64,000 bases of DNA. Source: Microbispora catharanthi (lineage in GTDB: Bacteria; Actinomycetota; Actinomycetes; Streptosporangiales; Streptosporangiaceae). Position 1 is the first letter of the stretch, and each line of letters opens with the position of its first letter. Of this stretch, positions 9,296-18,031 are shown piece by piece. The stretch is taken from NCBI RefSeq assembly GCF_006334915.2, contig NZ_VDMA02000020.1, forward strand, positions 62,001 to 126,000. The letters are read 5' to 3'. The position numbers were made by a program, and so were the translations under genes. The notes beneath the pieces were generated by a model. That model saw only the letters and a list, made by a program, of their open reading frames with translations, had not been told where the DNA came from and did not search any database.

Positions 9296-9981
9296 TCGCG
9301 GAAGGCCGTCTGCTGGTCGTCGACGACGAGCCCGACATCAGGGAGTTGCTGTCGGCGAGCCTTCGGTATGCCGGGTTCGAGGTGATCACCGCGTCCTCCG
9401 GCCGCGAGGCGGTCCAGATCGCCGGCAAGGTGCGTCCCGACCTGATCGTGCTCGACGTCATGCTGCCGGATCTGGACGGCTTCGCCGTCTCCAACCGGCT
9501 CCATGCCTCCGGGCGGCGGGTCCCTGTGCTGTTCCTCACCGCGAGGGACGCGAACGAGGACAAGATCGCCGGGCTCGGCCGGGGCGACGACTACGTCACC
9601 AAGCCGTTCAGCCTCGAGGAGGTGCTCGCGCGCATCCGGGCCGTGCTGCGGCGCACGCGCGGCGGCGACGCCGTCCCCGCGCGGCTGCACGTCGCCGACC
9701 TGGAGCTCGACGAGGACTCCCGCCAGGTCTGGCGGGACGGCGTCCCCGTACGGCTGTCGCCCACCGAGTTCAAGCTGCTGCACTACTTCATGGTCAACCA
9801 GGGCCGGGTGGTGTCGAAGGCGCAGATCCTCGACCACGTCTGGCACTACGACTTCGGCGGCGACCACAACGTGGTCGAGTCGTACGTCTCCTACCTCCGG
9901 CGCAAGATCGACACCGCCGAGCCGAAGCTGATCCACACGCTCCGCGGCGTGGGCTATGTCCTCCGTGCGCCGCGTCGGTGA
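9292..9981 (+). CDS. OmpR/PhoB-family response regulator (RR2)
   Basis: 229 residues from GTG 9292 (4-bp overlap with the previous gene). Receiver with D11/D12, phosphoacceptor D55 (LIVLDVMLPDLDGFA), T83 and K104; winged helix with RLSPTEFKLLHYFM and HTLRGVGYVLR. Strong paralogue of RR1. One oddity: the segment before DDYVTKPF reads KIAGLGRG, one residue shorter than RR1 (KIRGLTLGG) and the common GL-x-x-GADDY pattern, placing a one-codon deletion at the end of alpha-4, part of the dimerisation face. Co-encoded with HK2 at the end of the export operon, so the exporter and its regulator are made together. Confidence 0.93.
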   Translation: MIAEGRLLVVDDEPDIRELLSASLRYAGFEVITASSGREAVQIAGKVRPDLIVLDVMLPDLDGFAVSNRLHASGRRVPVLFLTARDANEDKIAGLGRGDDYVTKPFSLEEVLARIRAVLRRTRGGDAVPARLHVADLELDEDSRQVWRDGVPVRLSPTEFKLLHYFMVNQGRVVSKAQILDHVWHYDFGGDHNVVESYVSYLRRKIDTAEPKLIHTLRGVGYVLRAPRR

Positions 9982-11572
9982 CCTGCTCCACGCCGGCGGG
10001 CCGGCCCGCGACGCCGGTGCGAAGGCCGGTGAGCCCACCCGCACCCGCCGGTGGCCCCGGCTGTCGCGCGCGCTGGGCGCGCTGCGCCTGCTGAGCATCC
10101 GCGAGCTGCGGCGGCGGGCCGCGAGGACCCCGCTCTGGCTGCGGCTCGTGGCGGGGACGCTGCTGCTCGTGGCGCTCGCGATCGCGCTGACCGGCGGCTT
10201 CGCCGTACAGCTCCTGCGGGGCTATCTGGTGGACCGGGTCGACGGGCAACTGACGGCCGTCGGCCGGCGCCCGGCGGAACCGCCGCCTCCGTTCCAGGCC
10301 ACGGGCAACGGGTCCCGGCCGCCGCGGCAGTTCGGCTCCTTCTACATCGTCCTGCTCGACCGGAACGGCGGCGTCGTCCGCACCGTCCAGGAGCCGCCGA
10401 ACGCCGATCCGCTGCCCGCGCTGCCCAGGCCCAGGCAGGACCGCGGGCAGTGGCTGTTCACGGTCGAGGGCCCCTCGGGAGCGCTGTGGCGGGTGATCGC
10501 CGTACGCGAGGAGGACGGCACCCGCTTCCGCGTCGCGGCCATCAGCCTGGCCGACATCGACGGCACGGTCTCCCGGCTGGTGGTGATCGTCCTGGGGGTC
10601 GGCCTCGCGGTGCTCGTCGCGCTCGGGATCGCCTGCTACTGGCTCGTACGGCGCAGCCTGCGCCCGCTGGGGGAGATCGAACGGACGGCGGAGGCGATCG
10701 CGGCCGGAGATCTGTCGCGGCGCGTCCCGCTCCGGCACCGGCGCACGGAGATGGGCCGTCTCGGCCGGTCCATCAACGGCATGCTCACGCAGATCGAGAC
10801 GGCGTTCCGGGAACGGGAGGCGTCGCAGGAGCGCATGCGCCGGTTCATGGCCGACGCCTCCCACGAGCTGCGCACCCCGCTCACCTCGATCCGCGGCTTC
10901 GCCGAGCTGTACCGGCAGCAGAGTTCGCAGGACCCCGTCCTGCTGCTGCGCCGCATCGAGGACCAGGCCGTGCGGATGGGCCTGCTGGTGGACGACCTGC
11001 TGCTGCTCGCCCGGCTGGACCAGCAGCGCCCCCTCGAACGCCGCCCGGTCGACGTGCTCAGCCTCGCGGCCGGGGCGGTGCTCGACGCGCAGACCCTCGC
11101 GCCCGACCGGGAGATCGACCTGCTGCGGCTGGACGACTCGGACGAGCCGGTGCGGGTGCTCGGCGACGAGGCGCGGCTGCGCCAGGTCGTCGGCAACCTC
11201 GTCAGCAACGCCCTGCGGCACACCCCCGCGGGCACCGCATTCCGCGTCGGCGTGGGGATCGTGTCCGGATCGCAGGCCCTGATCGAGGTGGCCGACGACG
11301 GGCCCGGCCTGGCCCCCGGCGACGCCGAGCGCGTCTTCGAGAGGTTCTACCGCGCCGATCCCTCGCGCAGCCGGTCGGACTCCGGCGGCACGGGGCTCGG
11401 GCTGTCCATCGCCGCCGCCCTCGTCCAGGCCCACGGCGGCACCATCACGGCCGACAGCGAGCCCGGCCGCGGCGCGGTGTTCCGCGTCCGACTCCCCGCG
11501 TGCCCTCCTCCACGAGAGGCCCCTCGGCAAGAGGCCCCTCGACAAGAGGCTCCCGAAGAAAGGCTAGGGTGA
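9956..11572 (+). CDS. Sensor histidine kinase (HK2)
   Basis: 538 residues if the ATG at 9956 is used, overlapping RR2 by 26 bp; GTG 9965 is an alternative. Basic, non-membrane N-terminal extension of about 55 residues, helix about 61-85, sensor domain about 86-205 with a Pro-rich start, helix about 207-231, HAMP, HisKA with H303 in SHELRTPLTSIRG, HATPase with NLVSNALRH, DDGPGLAP, VFERFYRADPSR and GTGLGLSIAAAL. It ends in a repeated PRQEAPRQEAPEE tail with no counterpart in HK1. Partner of RR2. The basic N-terminal extension is unusual for this class and may be an annotation artefact if a later start is used. Confidence 0.92.
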   Translation: MSSVRRVGDLLHAGGPARDAGAKAGEPTRTRRWPRLSRALGALRLLSIRELRRRAARTPLWLRLVAGTLLLVALAIALTGGFAVQLLRGYLVDRVDGQLTAVGRRPAEPPPPFQATGNGSRPPRQFGSFYIVLLDRNGGVVRTVQEPPNADPLPALPRPRQDRGQWLFTVEGPSGALWRVIAVREEDGTRFRVAAISLADIDGTVSRLVVIVLGVGLAVLVALGIACYWLVRRSLRPLGEIERTAEAIAAGDLSRRVPLRHRRTEMGRLGRSINGMLTQIETAFREREASQERMRRFMADASHELRTPLTSIRGFAELYRQQSSQDPVLLLRRIEDQAVRMGLLVDDLLLLARLDQQRPLERRPVDVLSLAAGAVLDAQTLAPDREIDLLRLDDSDEPVRVLGDEARLRQVVGNLVSNALRHTPAGTAFRVGVGIVSGSQALIEVADDGPGLAPGDAERVFERFYRADPSRSRSDSGGTGLGLSIAAALVQAHGGTITADSEPGRGAVFRVRLPACPPPREAPRQEAPRQEAPEERLG

Positions 11573-11578
11573 TCCCCC

Positions 11579-12097
11579 TTGCGATACCTGTCCATCGCGG
11601 TCGCCGCGGCGGCCCTGGCGGTCACGGTGACCGGCTGCGGCGGCGGTGACGACACCGCCGCCACGACCACCCCGCAGGCCGCCGCCGGCGGCGGTTCGAG
11701 CGCCGGCTCCCGGGCGGCGTTCACCGAGTGCCTGCGCAAGAACGGCGTCACGCTGCCGACCGGGCGTCCGTCCGGGATGCCCGGCGGCAGGCCCACCGGT
11801 AGACCGACCGCCAGACCGAGTGGAGGCTTCGGCGGGTTCCGGTCGATGGACCCCGCCATGAGCAAGGCGTTCGAGGCGTGCCGCGCCCTGATGCCGCAAG
11901 GCGGCCGGGGCGGGTTCGGCGGCCGGCGCGGCGCCGATCCACAGGCCATGCAGGCGTTCCGCACCTGCATGAAGGACAACGGTGCCGAGCTGCCCGCGGA
12001 CGGGCGTGTGCGCGATCTCGCCACGACGGACCCCAAGGCGGCCAAGGCGTACGACAAGTGCAAGGTGCTGCTGCCCGCGCCCACTCCCACCGCCTGA
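11579..12097 (+). CDS. Small lipoprotein with paired C-x(n)-NG repeats
   Basis: 172 residues from a TTG start 6 bases after HK2. Signal peptide with lipobox VTGC (cleavage before Cys about 20), Ala/Gly linker, then two related halves: FTECLRKNGVTLP with AFEACRALMP, and AFRTCMKDNGAELP with AYDKCKVLLP, separated by an Arg/Gly/Pro-rich insert (PSGMPGGRPTGRPTARPSGG). Four conserved cysteines outside the lipobox probably form disulfides on the cell surface. Last gene of the export/two-component operon, so a likely accessory or sensor-binding factor. The family is frequent beside MacAB-like exporters in actinomycetes (recollection, not searched). Confidence 0.75.
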   Translation: MRYLSIAVAAAALAVTVTGCGGGDDTAATTTPQAAAGGGSSAGSRAAFTECLRKNGVTLPTGRPSGMPGGRPTGRPTARPSGGFGGFRSMDPAMSKAFEACRALMPQGGRGGFGGRRGADPQAMQAFRTCMKDNGAELPADGRVRDLATTDPKAAKAYDKCKVLLPAPTPTA

Positions 12098-12146
12098 CGG
12101 ACCGGAGCGGCTGATTCGGCGGCCTTCCACAGGGAAGGTCGGAATT

Positions 12147-13874
12147 ATGGCGGGGAACGACAGGCTGCGGGCCGCCCTGGAGAGCCTGCGGCGTCACCTC
12201 GATCAGGACCTGTTCCCCCTGGAGATCGGGGACGCCGCGGCGGACCGGCGCGTCCTGAGGGAGCTGCTCGGGCAGCTCGACGACTACCTGCTGCCCCGCC
12301 TGTCGGCCATCGATGCGCCGCTGCTCGCCGTGGTCGGCGGTTCCACTGGGGCGGGCAAGTCCACTCTGGTCAACTCGCTGGCCGGCATGCTCGTGACCGA
12401 GCCTGGGGTGCTGCGGCCCACCACGCTCGCGCCGACTCTGGTGTGCAACCCCGCCGACGCCGCCTGGTTCACCTCCACGACGGTCCTGCCCGGGCTGGCG
12501 AGGGTGACGGGCGGGCCGGCCGGCGGGGGGCGCGGCGAGCCCGGCACCCTGCGGCTCGCCCCCGTGGACGCCCTGCCCCCCGGGCTGGCGCTGCTCGACG
12601 CCCCCGACATCGACTCCGTCGTCACGGCCAACCGCGAGCTGGCCGCGCAGCTGCTCGCCGCGGCAGACCTGTGGCTGTTCGTCACGACCGCCGCGCGGTA
12701 CGCCGACGAGGTGCCGTGGAGCTTCCTGCGCCTGGCCCGGGAGCGGAGCACGGCACTCGCGGTGATCCTCCAGCGGGTCCCGGCCGAGGCACGCGAACCC
12801 GTGGCCGCCGACCTGACCCGGCTCCTGCGGGAGAACGGCCTGGGCGGCACACCGCTGTTCGCCGTACCCGAACTGGAGCTGCCGTCGGAGCGCGCCCGGC
12901 TGCCCGGCCACGTCGTGCAGCCGATCGCGACCTGGCTCGCCGACCTGTCCGTGGACGCCAAGGCGCGGGCCCAGGTCGTACGGCGGACCCTGTCCGGCGC
13001 CCTGGACAGCCTCGGCACCCGGGTGCCCGACCTGGCCGACCGGGTGGAGCGCCAGCGGGCGGGGATCGCCGAGCTGCGCGACATCGCGGGCAGGGCGTAC
13101 GACGTGGCGATGTCGGCGTTCGACGAGGGGATGCGCGACGGCAGGCTGCTGCGCGGCGAGGTGCTGGCCCGCTGGCAGGACTTCGTCGGCACCGGCGACC
13201 TCATGCGGGCCCTGGAGTCCCGCATCGGCTGGCTGCGCGACCGCCTCGCCGCCGCCTTCCGCGGTCGCCCGGCGCCCGACAGGGAGCTGCGGGTCGCGCT
13301 GGAGAGCGGGGTGGAGTCGCTGATCCGCGCCACCGCCGACGCCGCCGCGGAGCGGGCCGTAGAGGCGTGGCTGGCCCTGCCCGCCGGGCGCGACCTGCTG
13401 GAGAAGTCCGGCGTCGCCGTCTCCGGGCGGCTCGGCCGCGCGTCCGCCGATCTGCCCGCCCGGGCCGGCGTGGCCGTGCGCGACTGGCAGGGTCACGTGC
13501 TCGACCTCGTCCGCTCCGAGGGCGCCGACCGGCGCACGCTCGCCCGGGCGGCGTCGTTCGGCGTGAACAGCCTCGGCGTGCTGATCATGCTGGCGGTGTT
13601 CTCCACGACCGGCGGGATCACCGGCATCGAGCTGGGCATCGCCGGCGGCACCGGCGTGCTCAGCCAGAAGCTGCTCGAAGCCGTCTTCGGCGACCAGGCC
13701 GTACGCACGCTGACCCAGGAGGCGCGTGAGGACCTGCGGCGGCGCGTCCGCGCGCTGCTCGACGAGGAACGCACCCGATTCACCTGTCTGGTGGAGGGGC
13801 TGGGCCCGGCTCCGGAGACGGCGAACCGGCTGCGGGAGGCCGCCAAGGCCGTACAGGAGAGAGGCGTCCTTTGA
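12147..13874 (+). CDS. Dynamin-like GTPase, first of a coupled pair
   Basis: 575 residues from ATG 12147 (MAGNDRLRAALESL). G1 P-loop GGSTGAGKST (about 64-73), G3-like LLDAPDIDSV, G4 region poorly conserved (ILQRVPAEA in place of NKxD), followed by a long helical region and a hydrophobic hairpin (SLGVLIMLAVFSTTGGITGI) that could insert into membrane, then a terminal coiled segment. The layout G domain - helical stalk - membrane paddle - helix is that of bacterial dynamin-like proteins. Its stop overlaps the TTG of the next GTPase (TTGA). Streptomyces DynA/DynB, which stabilise FtsZ rings in sporulation septa, are an adjacent pair of this kind; orthology is inferred, not tested. Confidence 0.8.
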   Translation: MAGNDRLRAALESLRRHLDQDLFPLEIGDAAADRRVLRELLGQLDDYLLPRLSAIDAPLLAVVGGSTGAGKSTLVNSLAGMLVTEPGVLRPTTLAPTLVCNPADAAWFTSTTVLPGLARVTGGPAGGGRGEPGTLRLAPVDALPPGLALLDAPDIDSVVTANRELAAQLLAAADLWLFVTTAARYADEVPWSFLRLARERSTALAVILQRVPAEAREPVAADLTRLLRENGLGGTPLFAVPELELPSERARLPGHVVQPIATWLADLSVDAKARAQVVRRTLSGALDSLGTRVPDLADRVERQRAGIAELRDIAGRAYDVAMSAFDEGMRDGRLLRGEVLARWQDFVGTGDLMRALESRIGWLRDRLAAAFRGRPAPDRELRVALESGVESLIRATADAAAERAVEAWLALPAGRDLLEKSGVAVSGRLGRASADLPARAGVAVRDWQGHVLDLVRSEGADRRTLARAASFGVNSLGVLIMLAVFSTTGGITGIELGIAGGTGVLSQKLLEAVFGDQAVRTLTQEAREDLRRRVRALLDEERTRFTCLVEGLGPAPETANRLREAAKAVQERGVL

Positions 13875-15457
13875 AGCTCCCACGCAGGAAGGCGGAGGTG
13901 TCGCTGGACGACCGCCTGGAGGCGCTCGCGGAGGCCGCCGACCTGGCGGAGGGCCGGCTCGGTCAGGAGGCCGTGGACCACTGCCGCGGTGTGGTCGCCC
14001 GGGCCGGCGCACGGCGCGGCCTGTCGGTGGAGCACACCGCGGTCGCCCTCGCCGGGGCGACGGGGAGCGGCAAGTCGTCGCTGTTCAACGCCCTGTCCGG
14101 GACCGAGCTGGCGACCGTGGGGGTGACCCGGCCGACGACCGCCAAGGCGCAGGCGGCCCTGTGGGGCCCGGACGGCTCGGGAGCGCTGCTCGACTGGCTC
14201 GACGTCCCGTTGCGGCACAGGGTCGAGGGCGACGCGTCCGGGCTGATCCTGCTGGACCTGCCCGACCACGACTCCATCGAGCTGTCCCACCGCAGGGAGG
14301 TCGACCGCCTGGTCGCCGCTGTCGACCTGCTGGTCTGGGTGCTCGACCCGCAGAAGTACGCCGACGCGGCCGTGCACGAGCGCTACCTGGGCCCGCTCGC
14401 CCGGCACCGGGACGTCATGGTCGTCGTGCTCAACCAGGTGGACCGGCTGCCTGAGCGGTCCGTCAAGCGTTGTCTCGACGACCTGCGCGGCCTGCTGGCG
14501 GCCGACGGGCTCGAAGGGGTTCCGGTGCTCGGGGTCTCCGCCCGCACCGGCGAGGGCGTCCCCGAACTGCGGGCGCTGCTCGACCGTCAGGTCTCCCTCC
14601 GCCGCGCCTGGTCGTCCCGGCTCGCCGCCGACGTGGCCTCGGCCGCCTCCGCGCTCTGGGCGGACACCCCGCCCGCGCCGGGACAGGCCGCGGTGCCGGA
14701 GGTCGCCGTGAACAGGGCTCTGACGCGGGCGCTGGCACAGGCGGCGGGGGTGCCTGCCGCGGTCGAGGCCGTCGCGAAGTCGCACCGGCACCGCTCGATC
14801 GCCGCGACGGGCTGGCCGGTGACGCGCTGGCTGCGCAGGCTGCGGCCCGATCCGCTGCGCCGTCTCCACCTGGCCAAGGGCGCCCGTTCCTCGCTGCCCG
14901 CGGCCACCGTCGTGGAGGTCTCGGCCGTGGACACCGCCCTGCGCGACGTCGGTGCCGCGGCCTCGGCCTCGGTGCCCGAGCCGTGGGCGACGGCCGTACG
15001 GCACGCGGCGCGGTCGCGGTCGGAGGAGCTGAAGGACGCCCTGGACCGCACGGTCGCCGCGGCGACCTCGGGCCGCGTCTCCAGCGCCCCTCGGTGGTGG
15101 CGCGTGGCGGGGACCGCACAGTGGCTGACCGTCGCCGCGATGGCCGCGGGCGCGATCTGGCTGCTCGTGCGCTTCGCGCTGGACTACCTCATGCTGCCCG
15201 GACTTCCCACCCCCACGGTCGGCCGGGCGCCGTGGCCGACCGTGCTCCTGCTGGGCGGCGCGCTGGCCGGGGTGCTGATCGCCGCACTGTGCCGGGTGTT
15301 CGCCTGGGCCGGAGGGCGGCGCAGGGCCCGCAGAGCCGCCAAGGCGTTGCGCGCCGGCATCGAACAGGTCGCCGGAGAGCTGATCATCGCCCCGACACGC
15401 GACGAGCTGTCGCGTTACACCCGTTTCGCCGACCGCGTGGCCGTCGCCGCGTCCTGA
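13871..15457 (+). CDS. Dynamin-like GTPase with two C-terminal membrane helices
   Basis: 528 residues from TTG 13871, overlapping the preceding gene by 4 bp. G1 GATGSGKSS (62-70), switch region GVTRPTTAKAQA, G3 LLDLPDHDSIE, G4 NQVDRLP, G5-like GVSART. The central part is helical and Ala-rich; near the C-terminus two membrane segments (about 417-440 and 457-482) end in a basic cytosolic tail. With the previous gene this forms a hetero-pair typical of bacterial dynamin-like GTPases (DynA/DynB, LeoA-like systems). The canonical G4 here versus a degenerate G4 in the partner suggests that the two G domains differ in nucleotide handling. Likely role: membrane remodelling or septum stabilisation (inference). 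Confidence 0.82.
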   Translation: MKLPRRKAEVSLDDRLEALAEAADLAEGRLGQEAVDHCRGVVARAGARRGLSVEHTAVALAGATGSGKSSLFNALSGTELATVGVTRPTTAKAQAALWGPDGSGALLDWLDVPLRHRVEGDASGLILLDLPDHDSIELSHRREVDRLVAAVDLLVWVLDPQKYADAAVHERYLGPLARHRDVMVVVLNQVDRLPERSVKRCLDDLRGLLAADGLEGVPVLGVSARTGEGVPELRALLDRQVSLRRAWSSRLAADVASAASALWADTPPAPGQAAVPEVAVNRALTRALAQAAGVPAAVEAVAKSHRHRSIAATGWPVTRWLRRLRPDPLRRLHLAKGARSSLPAATVVEVSAVDTALRDVGAAASASVPEPWATAVRHAARSRSEELKDALDRTVAAATSGRVSSAPRWWRVAGTAQWLTVAAMAAGAIWLLVRFALDYLMLPGLPTPTVGRAPWPTVLLLGGALAGVLIAALCRVFAWAGGRRRARRAAKALRAGIEQVAGELIIAPTRDELSRYTRFADRVAVAAS

Positions 15458-15470
15458 CCCGACATCAGGC

Positions 15471-15524
15471 GGCAGGAGCCTGACAGGGATCTGGCGCGGC
15501 AGGAGCCTGACAGGGGTTTGGCAG
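15471..15524 (+). repeat. Two tandem 27-bp repeats with CCTGACAGG cores, possible operator
   Basis: Units 15471-15497 and 15498-15524 share GGCAGGAGCCTGACAGGG and differ at four positions. Each contains CCTG-A-CAGG, a perfect inverted repeat, and a third half-site CCTGTCA follows at 15530-15536. They lie 23 bp before the monooxygenase start, where a repressor would bind. Confidence 0.6.
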
Positions 15525-15546
15525 AGCCGCCTGTCACGGTCGGGAC

Positions 15547-16926
15547 ATGCATGAGAACACGGACGTACTGATCGTCGGAGCCGGTCCGACCGGGCTCACC
15601 CTCGCCGTGGACCTGGCCCGCCGGGGCGTCGCCTTCCGCATCGTGGACGAGGCGCCCGAGCCCGCGGCCGGCTCCAAGGGCAAGGGCCTGCAACCGCGCA
15701 CGCAGGAGGTCTTCGACGACCTCGGGGTGATCGGCCCGATCCTGGCGGCGGCGACGCCCTACCCGCCATTGCGGGTCAGGATGGGCGCCGTGCCGATCTG
15801 GCAGGCCCGCATGCACAGGCCCGCCGCGGCCACGGACGCGGTGCCGTACCCGACGGTGCTGATGCACCCGCAGTGGCGCACCGAGGCGGTGCTGCGCGAG
15901 CGCCTGGCCGGGCTGGGCGGGAAGGTGGCGCAGAGCAGCGCGTTGATCGGCTTCGAGCAGGACACGGACGGGGTGACCGCCAGGCTCGGCACGGGAGAGA
16001 GCCTGCGGGCGCGTTACCTGGTGGCGGCGGACGGCGGGAGGAGCCCGGTGCGCAAGGCCCTCGGCATCGGCTTCATCGGCGAGACCCGCGAGGAGGAGCG
16101 GATGGCCCTCGGCGACGTACGGGTCGAGGGGCTCGACCGGGACCACATCCACGTCTGGGTGCGGCCGGGCAGGGGGATGGTGGCGCTCTACCCGATGGCC
16201 GGCACCGACACCTTCCAGATGCTCGCCTCGCTGAAGCCGGGGGTCACGCCGGAGCAGACGTTGTCTGGATATCAGCGGATCTTCGCCGAGAGGTCCATGC
16301 TGCGCCGGGTGCGCCTGACCGAGCTGCTGTGGTCCTCCCTTTACCGGGTGAACATCCGCCTCGCCGACCGCTACCGGTCCGGCCGGGTCTTCCTGGCCGG
16401 GGACGCCGTCCACGTGCACCCGCCGACGGGCGGGCAGGGGCTCAACACCGGCGTCCAGGACGCCTACAACCTGGGCTGGAAGCTCGCCCGGGTGCTCGCG
16501 GGGGCGCCGGAGGCGCTGCTGGACACCTACGAGGAGGAGCGCAGGCCCGTCGCCGCCCGGGTGCTCGGCCTCAGCGTGGATCTCGCCGACAAGAAGTCCT
16601 GCAAACGCGGAGAGGAGACCTACCAGCTCTCGCTGAGCTACCGGGGCGGCTCGCTCGCCCGGCGCGGCGGCGACCGGGTGCCGGACGGCCCGCTCCCGCT
16701 GGCGGACGGGACGCGGGCCCGCATGTTCGACCTGCTGCGGGGCCCGCACTTCACCCTGCTGTCCCCCGACCCCGCTCCGCGCGTCCCCGGCGGTCCCGAG
16801 GCGCGCGCGTACGCGCCGGCCGGGCCGTACGGCGGCGAGCGGCACACCCTCGTCCGGCCGGACGGGTACGTGGGGATCTCCACGTCCTCGGCCGACGAGC
16901 TCGCCGCCTTCCTGGCCATGGTCTGA
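15547..16926 (+). CDS. FAD-dependent aromatic monooxygenase (PheA/TfdB-type group A hydroxylase)
   Basis: 459 residues. N-terminal Rossmann GAGPTGLTLAVDLARRG, a DG-like motif AADGGRSPVRKALGI, and the second FAD motif GDAVHVHPPTGGQGLNTGVQ with DAYNLGWKLA. These define group A flavoprotein hydroxylases, which use NADPH and oxygen to hydroxylate phenolic or polyketide substrates. It lacks the long thioredoxin-like C-terminus of phenol hydroxylase, ending soon after a GGERHTLVRPDGYV segment, so it is closer to small tailoring or antibiotic-inactivating enzymes. It stands alone between convergent neighbours. Upstream tandem operator-like repeats suggest inducible expression. Substrate not predictable. 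Confidence 0.88.
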   Translation: MHENTDVLIVGAGPTGLTLAVDLARRGVAFRIVDEAPEPAAGSKGKGLQPRTQEVFDDLGVIGPILAAATPYPPLRVRMGAVPIWQARMHRPAAATDAVPYPTVLMHPQWRTEAVLRERLAGLGGKVAQSSALIGFEQDTDGVTARLGTGESLRARYLVAADGGRSPVRKALGIGFIGETREEERMALGDVRVEGLDRDHIHVWVRPGRGMVALYPMAGTDTFQMLASLKPGVTPEQTLSGYQRIFAERSMLRRVRLTELLWSSLYRVNIRLADRYRSGRVFLAGDAVHVHPPTGGQGLNTGVQDAYNLGWKLARVLAGAPEALLDTYEEERRPVAARVLGLSVDLADKKSCKRGEETYQLSLSYRGGSLARRGGDRVPDGPLPLADGTRARMFDLLRGPHFTLLSPDPAPRVPGGPEARAYAPAGPYGGERHTLVRPDGYVGISTSSADELAAFLAMV

Positions 16927-16933
16927 CGCCGGG

Positions 16934-18028
16934 CTACGGCCGCTCGTCCGGGCGCACGGCGTGGGCCGGGTCGGGGTTGGGGACGCCGTCCGCGCCGAGG
17001 CCGGGGCGGCCGGCCTCGATCTGGCGCGGTCCCAGCTCGCTGTCCTCGGCCGCCGCCCTGGCCTCGGCTGCGGCGCGCTCGGCCTCCGCGACGGCCTCGC
17101 TGCCCGCCGTCCTCCGCTCGTGCTCCCTGCCGTCCGTCACGGTGGCCCGGCTCGCGGGCAGCGACTCGGTGAACGCCTTCGACAGCGTGTTGAGCGCCGA
17201 GGTGACCTCGCTCGGGATCACCCACATCGTGTTGCCCTGGCCCTGGGCGAGCTGGGGCAGCACCTGGAGGTACTGGTAGGCGAGCAGCTTGGGGTCGGGG
17301 TCGTTGCGGTGCACGGCCTGGAACACCTCGTCGATCGCCTGCGACTGACCCTGGGCCTTGAGGATCTGCGAGGTGCGCTCGCCCTCGGCGCGCAGGATCG
17401 CGCTCTGCTTCTCACCCTCGGCCGTGAGGATCTGCGACTGCCGCTGGCCCTCGGCCGTGAGGATCGCCGCGCGCTTGTCCCGCTCGGCGCGCATCTGCTT
17501 CTCCATCGCGTCCTTGATGGTCTTCGGCGGGTCGATCGCCTTGATCTCGACCCGGTTGACCCGGATGCCCCACTTGCCGGTGGCCTCGTCCAGCACGCCG
17601 CGCAGCTGGCTGTTGATCATGTCACGCGAGGTGAGCGTCTTCTCCAGGTCCATGCCGCCGACCACGTTGCGCAGCGTCGTCACCGTGAGCTGCTCGACGC
17701 CCTGGATGAAGTTGGCGATCTCGTACTCCGCCGCCCGGGGATCGGTGACCTGGAAATACAGCACCGTGTCGATGTCCACGACGAGGTTGTCCTCGGTGAT
17801 GACCGGCTGCGGCTTGAACGACACCACCTGCTCGCGCAGGTCCAGCAGCGGGCGGACCCGGTCGATGAAGGGGATGACGAAGTTCAGGCCGGGGCCGAGC
17901 GTGCGGTAGTACCTGCCCAGGCGCTCGACGTTGCCGGCTCTGGCCTGGGGCACGATCCGGACCGCCCGCAGCACCGTCAGGATCGCGACGAACGCGATGA
18001 CGATTCCGGCGATCACTGCTGCGTCCAT
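16934..18028 (-). CDS. SPFH/band 7 membrane-scaffold protein (QmcA/stomatin-like)
   Basis: 364 residues. N-terminal membrane helix (AVIAGIVIAFVAILTVLRAV), band 7 domain (VPQARAGNVERLGRYYRTLGPGLNFVIPFID, DITVLYFQ-type strand DIDTVLYFQVTDP), the conserved TLRNVVGGMDLEKTLTSRDMIN segment, then repeated coiled-coil heptads TAEGQRQSQILTAEGEKQSAILRAEGER and an acidic Ala/Glu tail. Such proteins oligomerise at the cytoplasmic membrane and organise lipid microdomains. It starts 4 bp after the NfeD gene, the classical two-gene operon. Confidence 0.93.
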   Translation of the reverse strand: MDAAVIAGIVIAFVAILTVLRAVRIVPQARAGNVERLGRYYRTLGPGLNFVIPFIDRVRPLLDLREQVVSFKPQPVITEDNLVVDIDTVLYFQVTDPRAAEYEIANFIQGVEQLTVTTLRNVVGGMDLEKTLTSRDMINSQLRGVLDEATGKWGIRVNRVEIKAIDPPKTIKDAMEKQMRAERDKRAAILTAEGQRQSQILTAEGEKQSAILRAEGERTSQILKAQGQSQAIDEVFQAVHRNDPDPKLLAYQYLQVLPQLAQGQGNTMWVIPSEVTSALNTLSKAFTESLPASRATVTDGREHERRTAGSEAVAEAERAAAEARAAAEDSELGPRQIEAGRPGLGADGVPNPDPAHAVRPDERP

Positions 18029-18031
18029 TGC

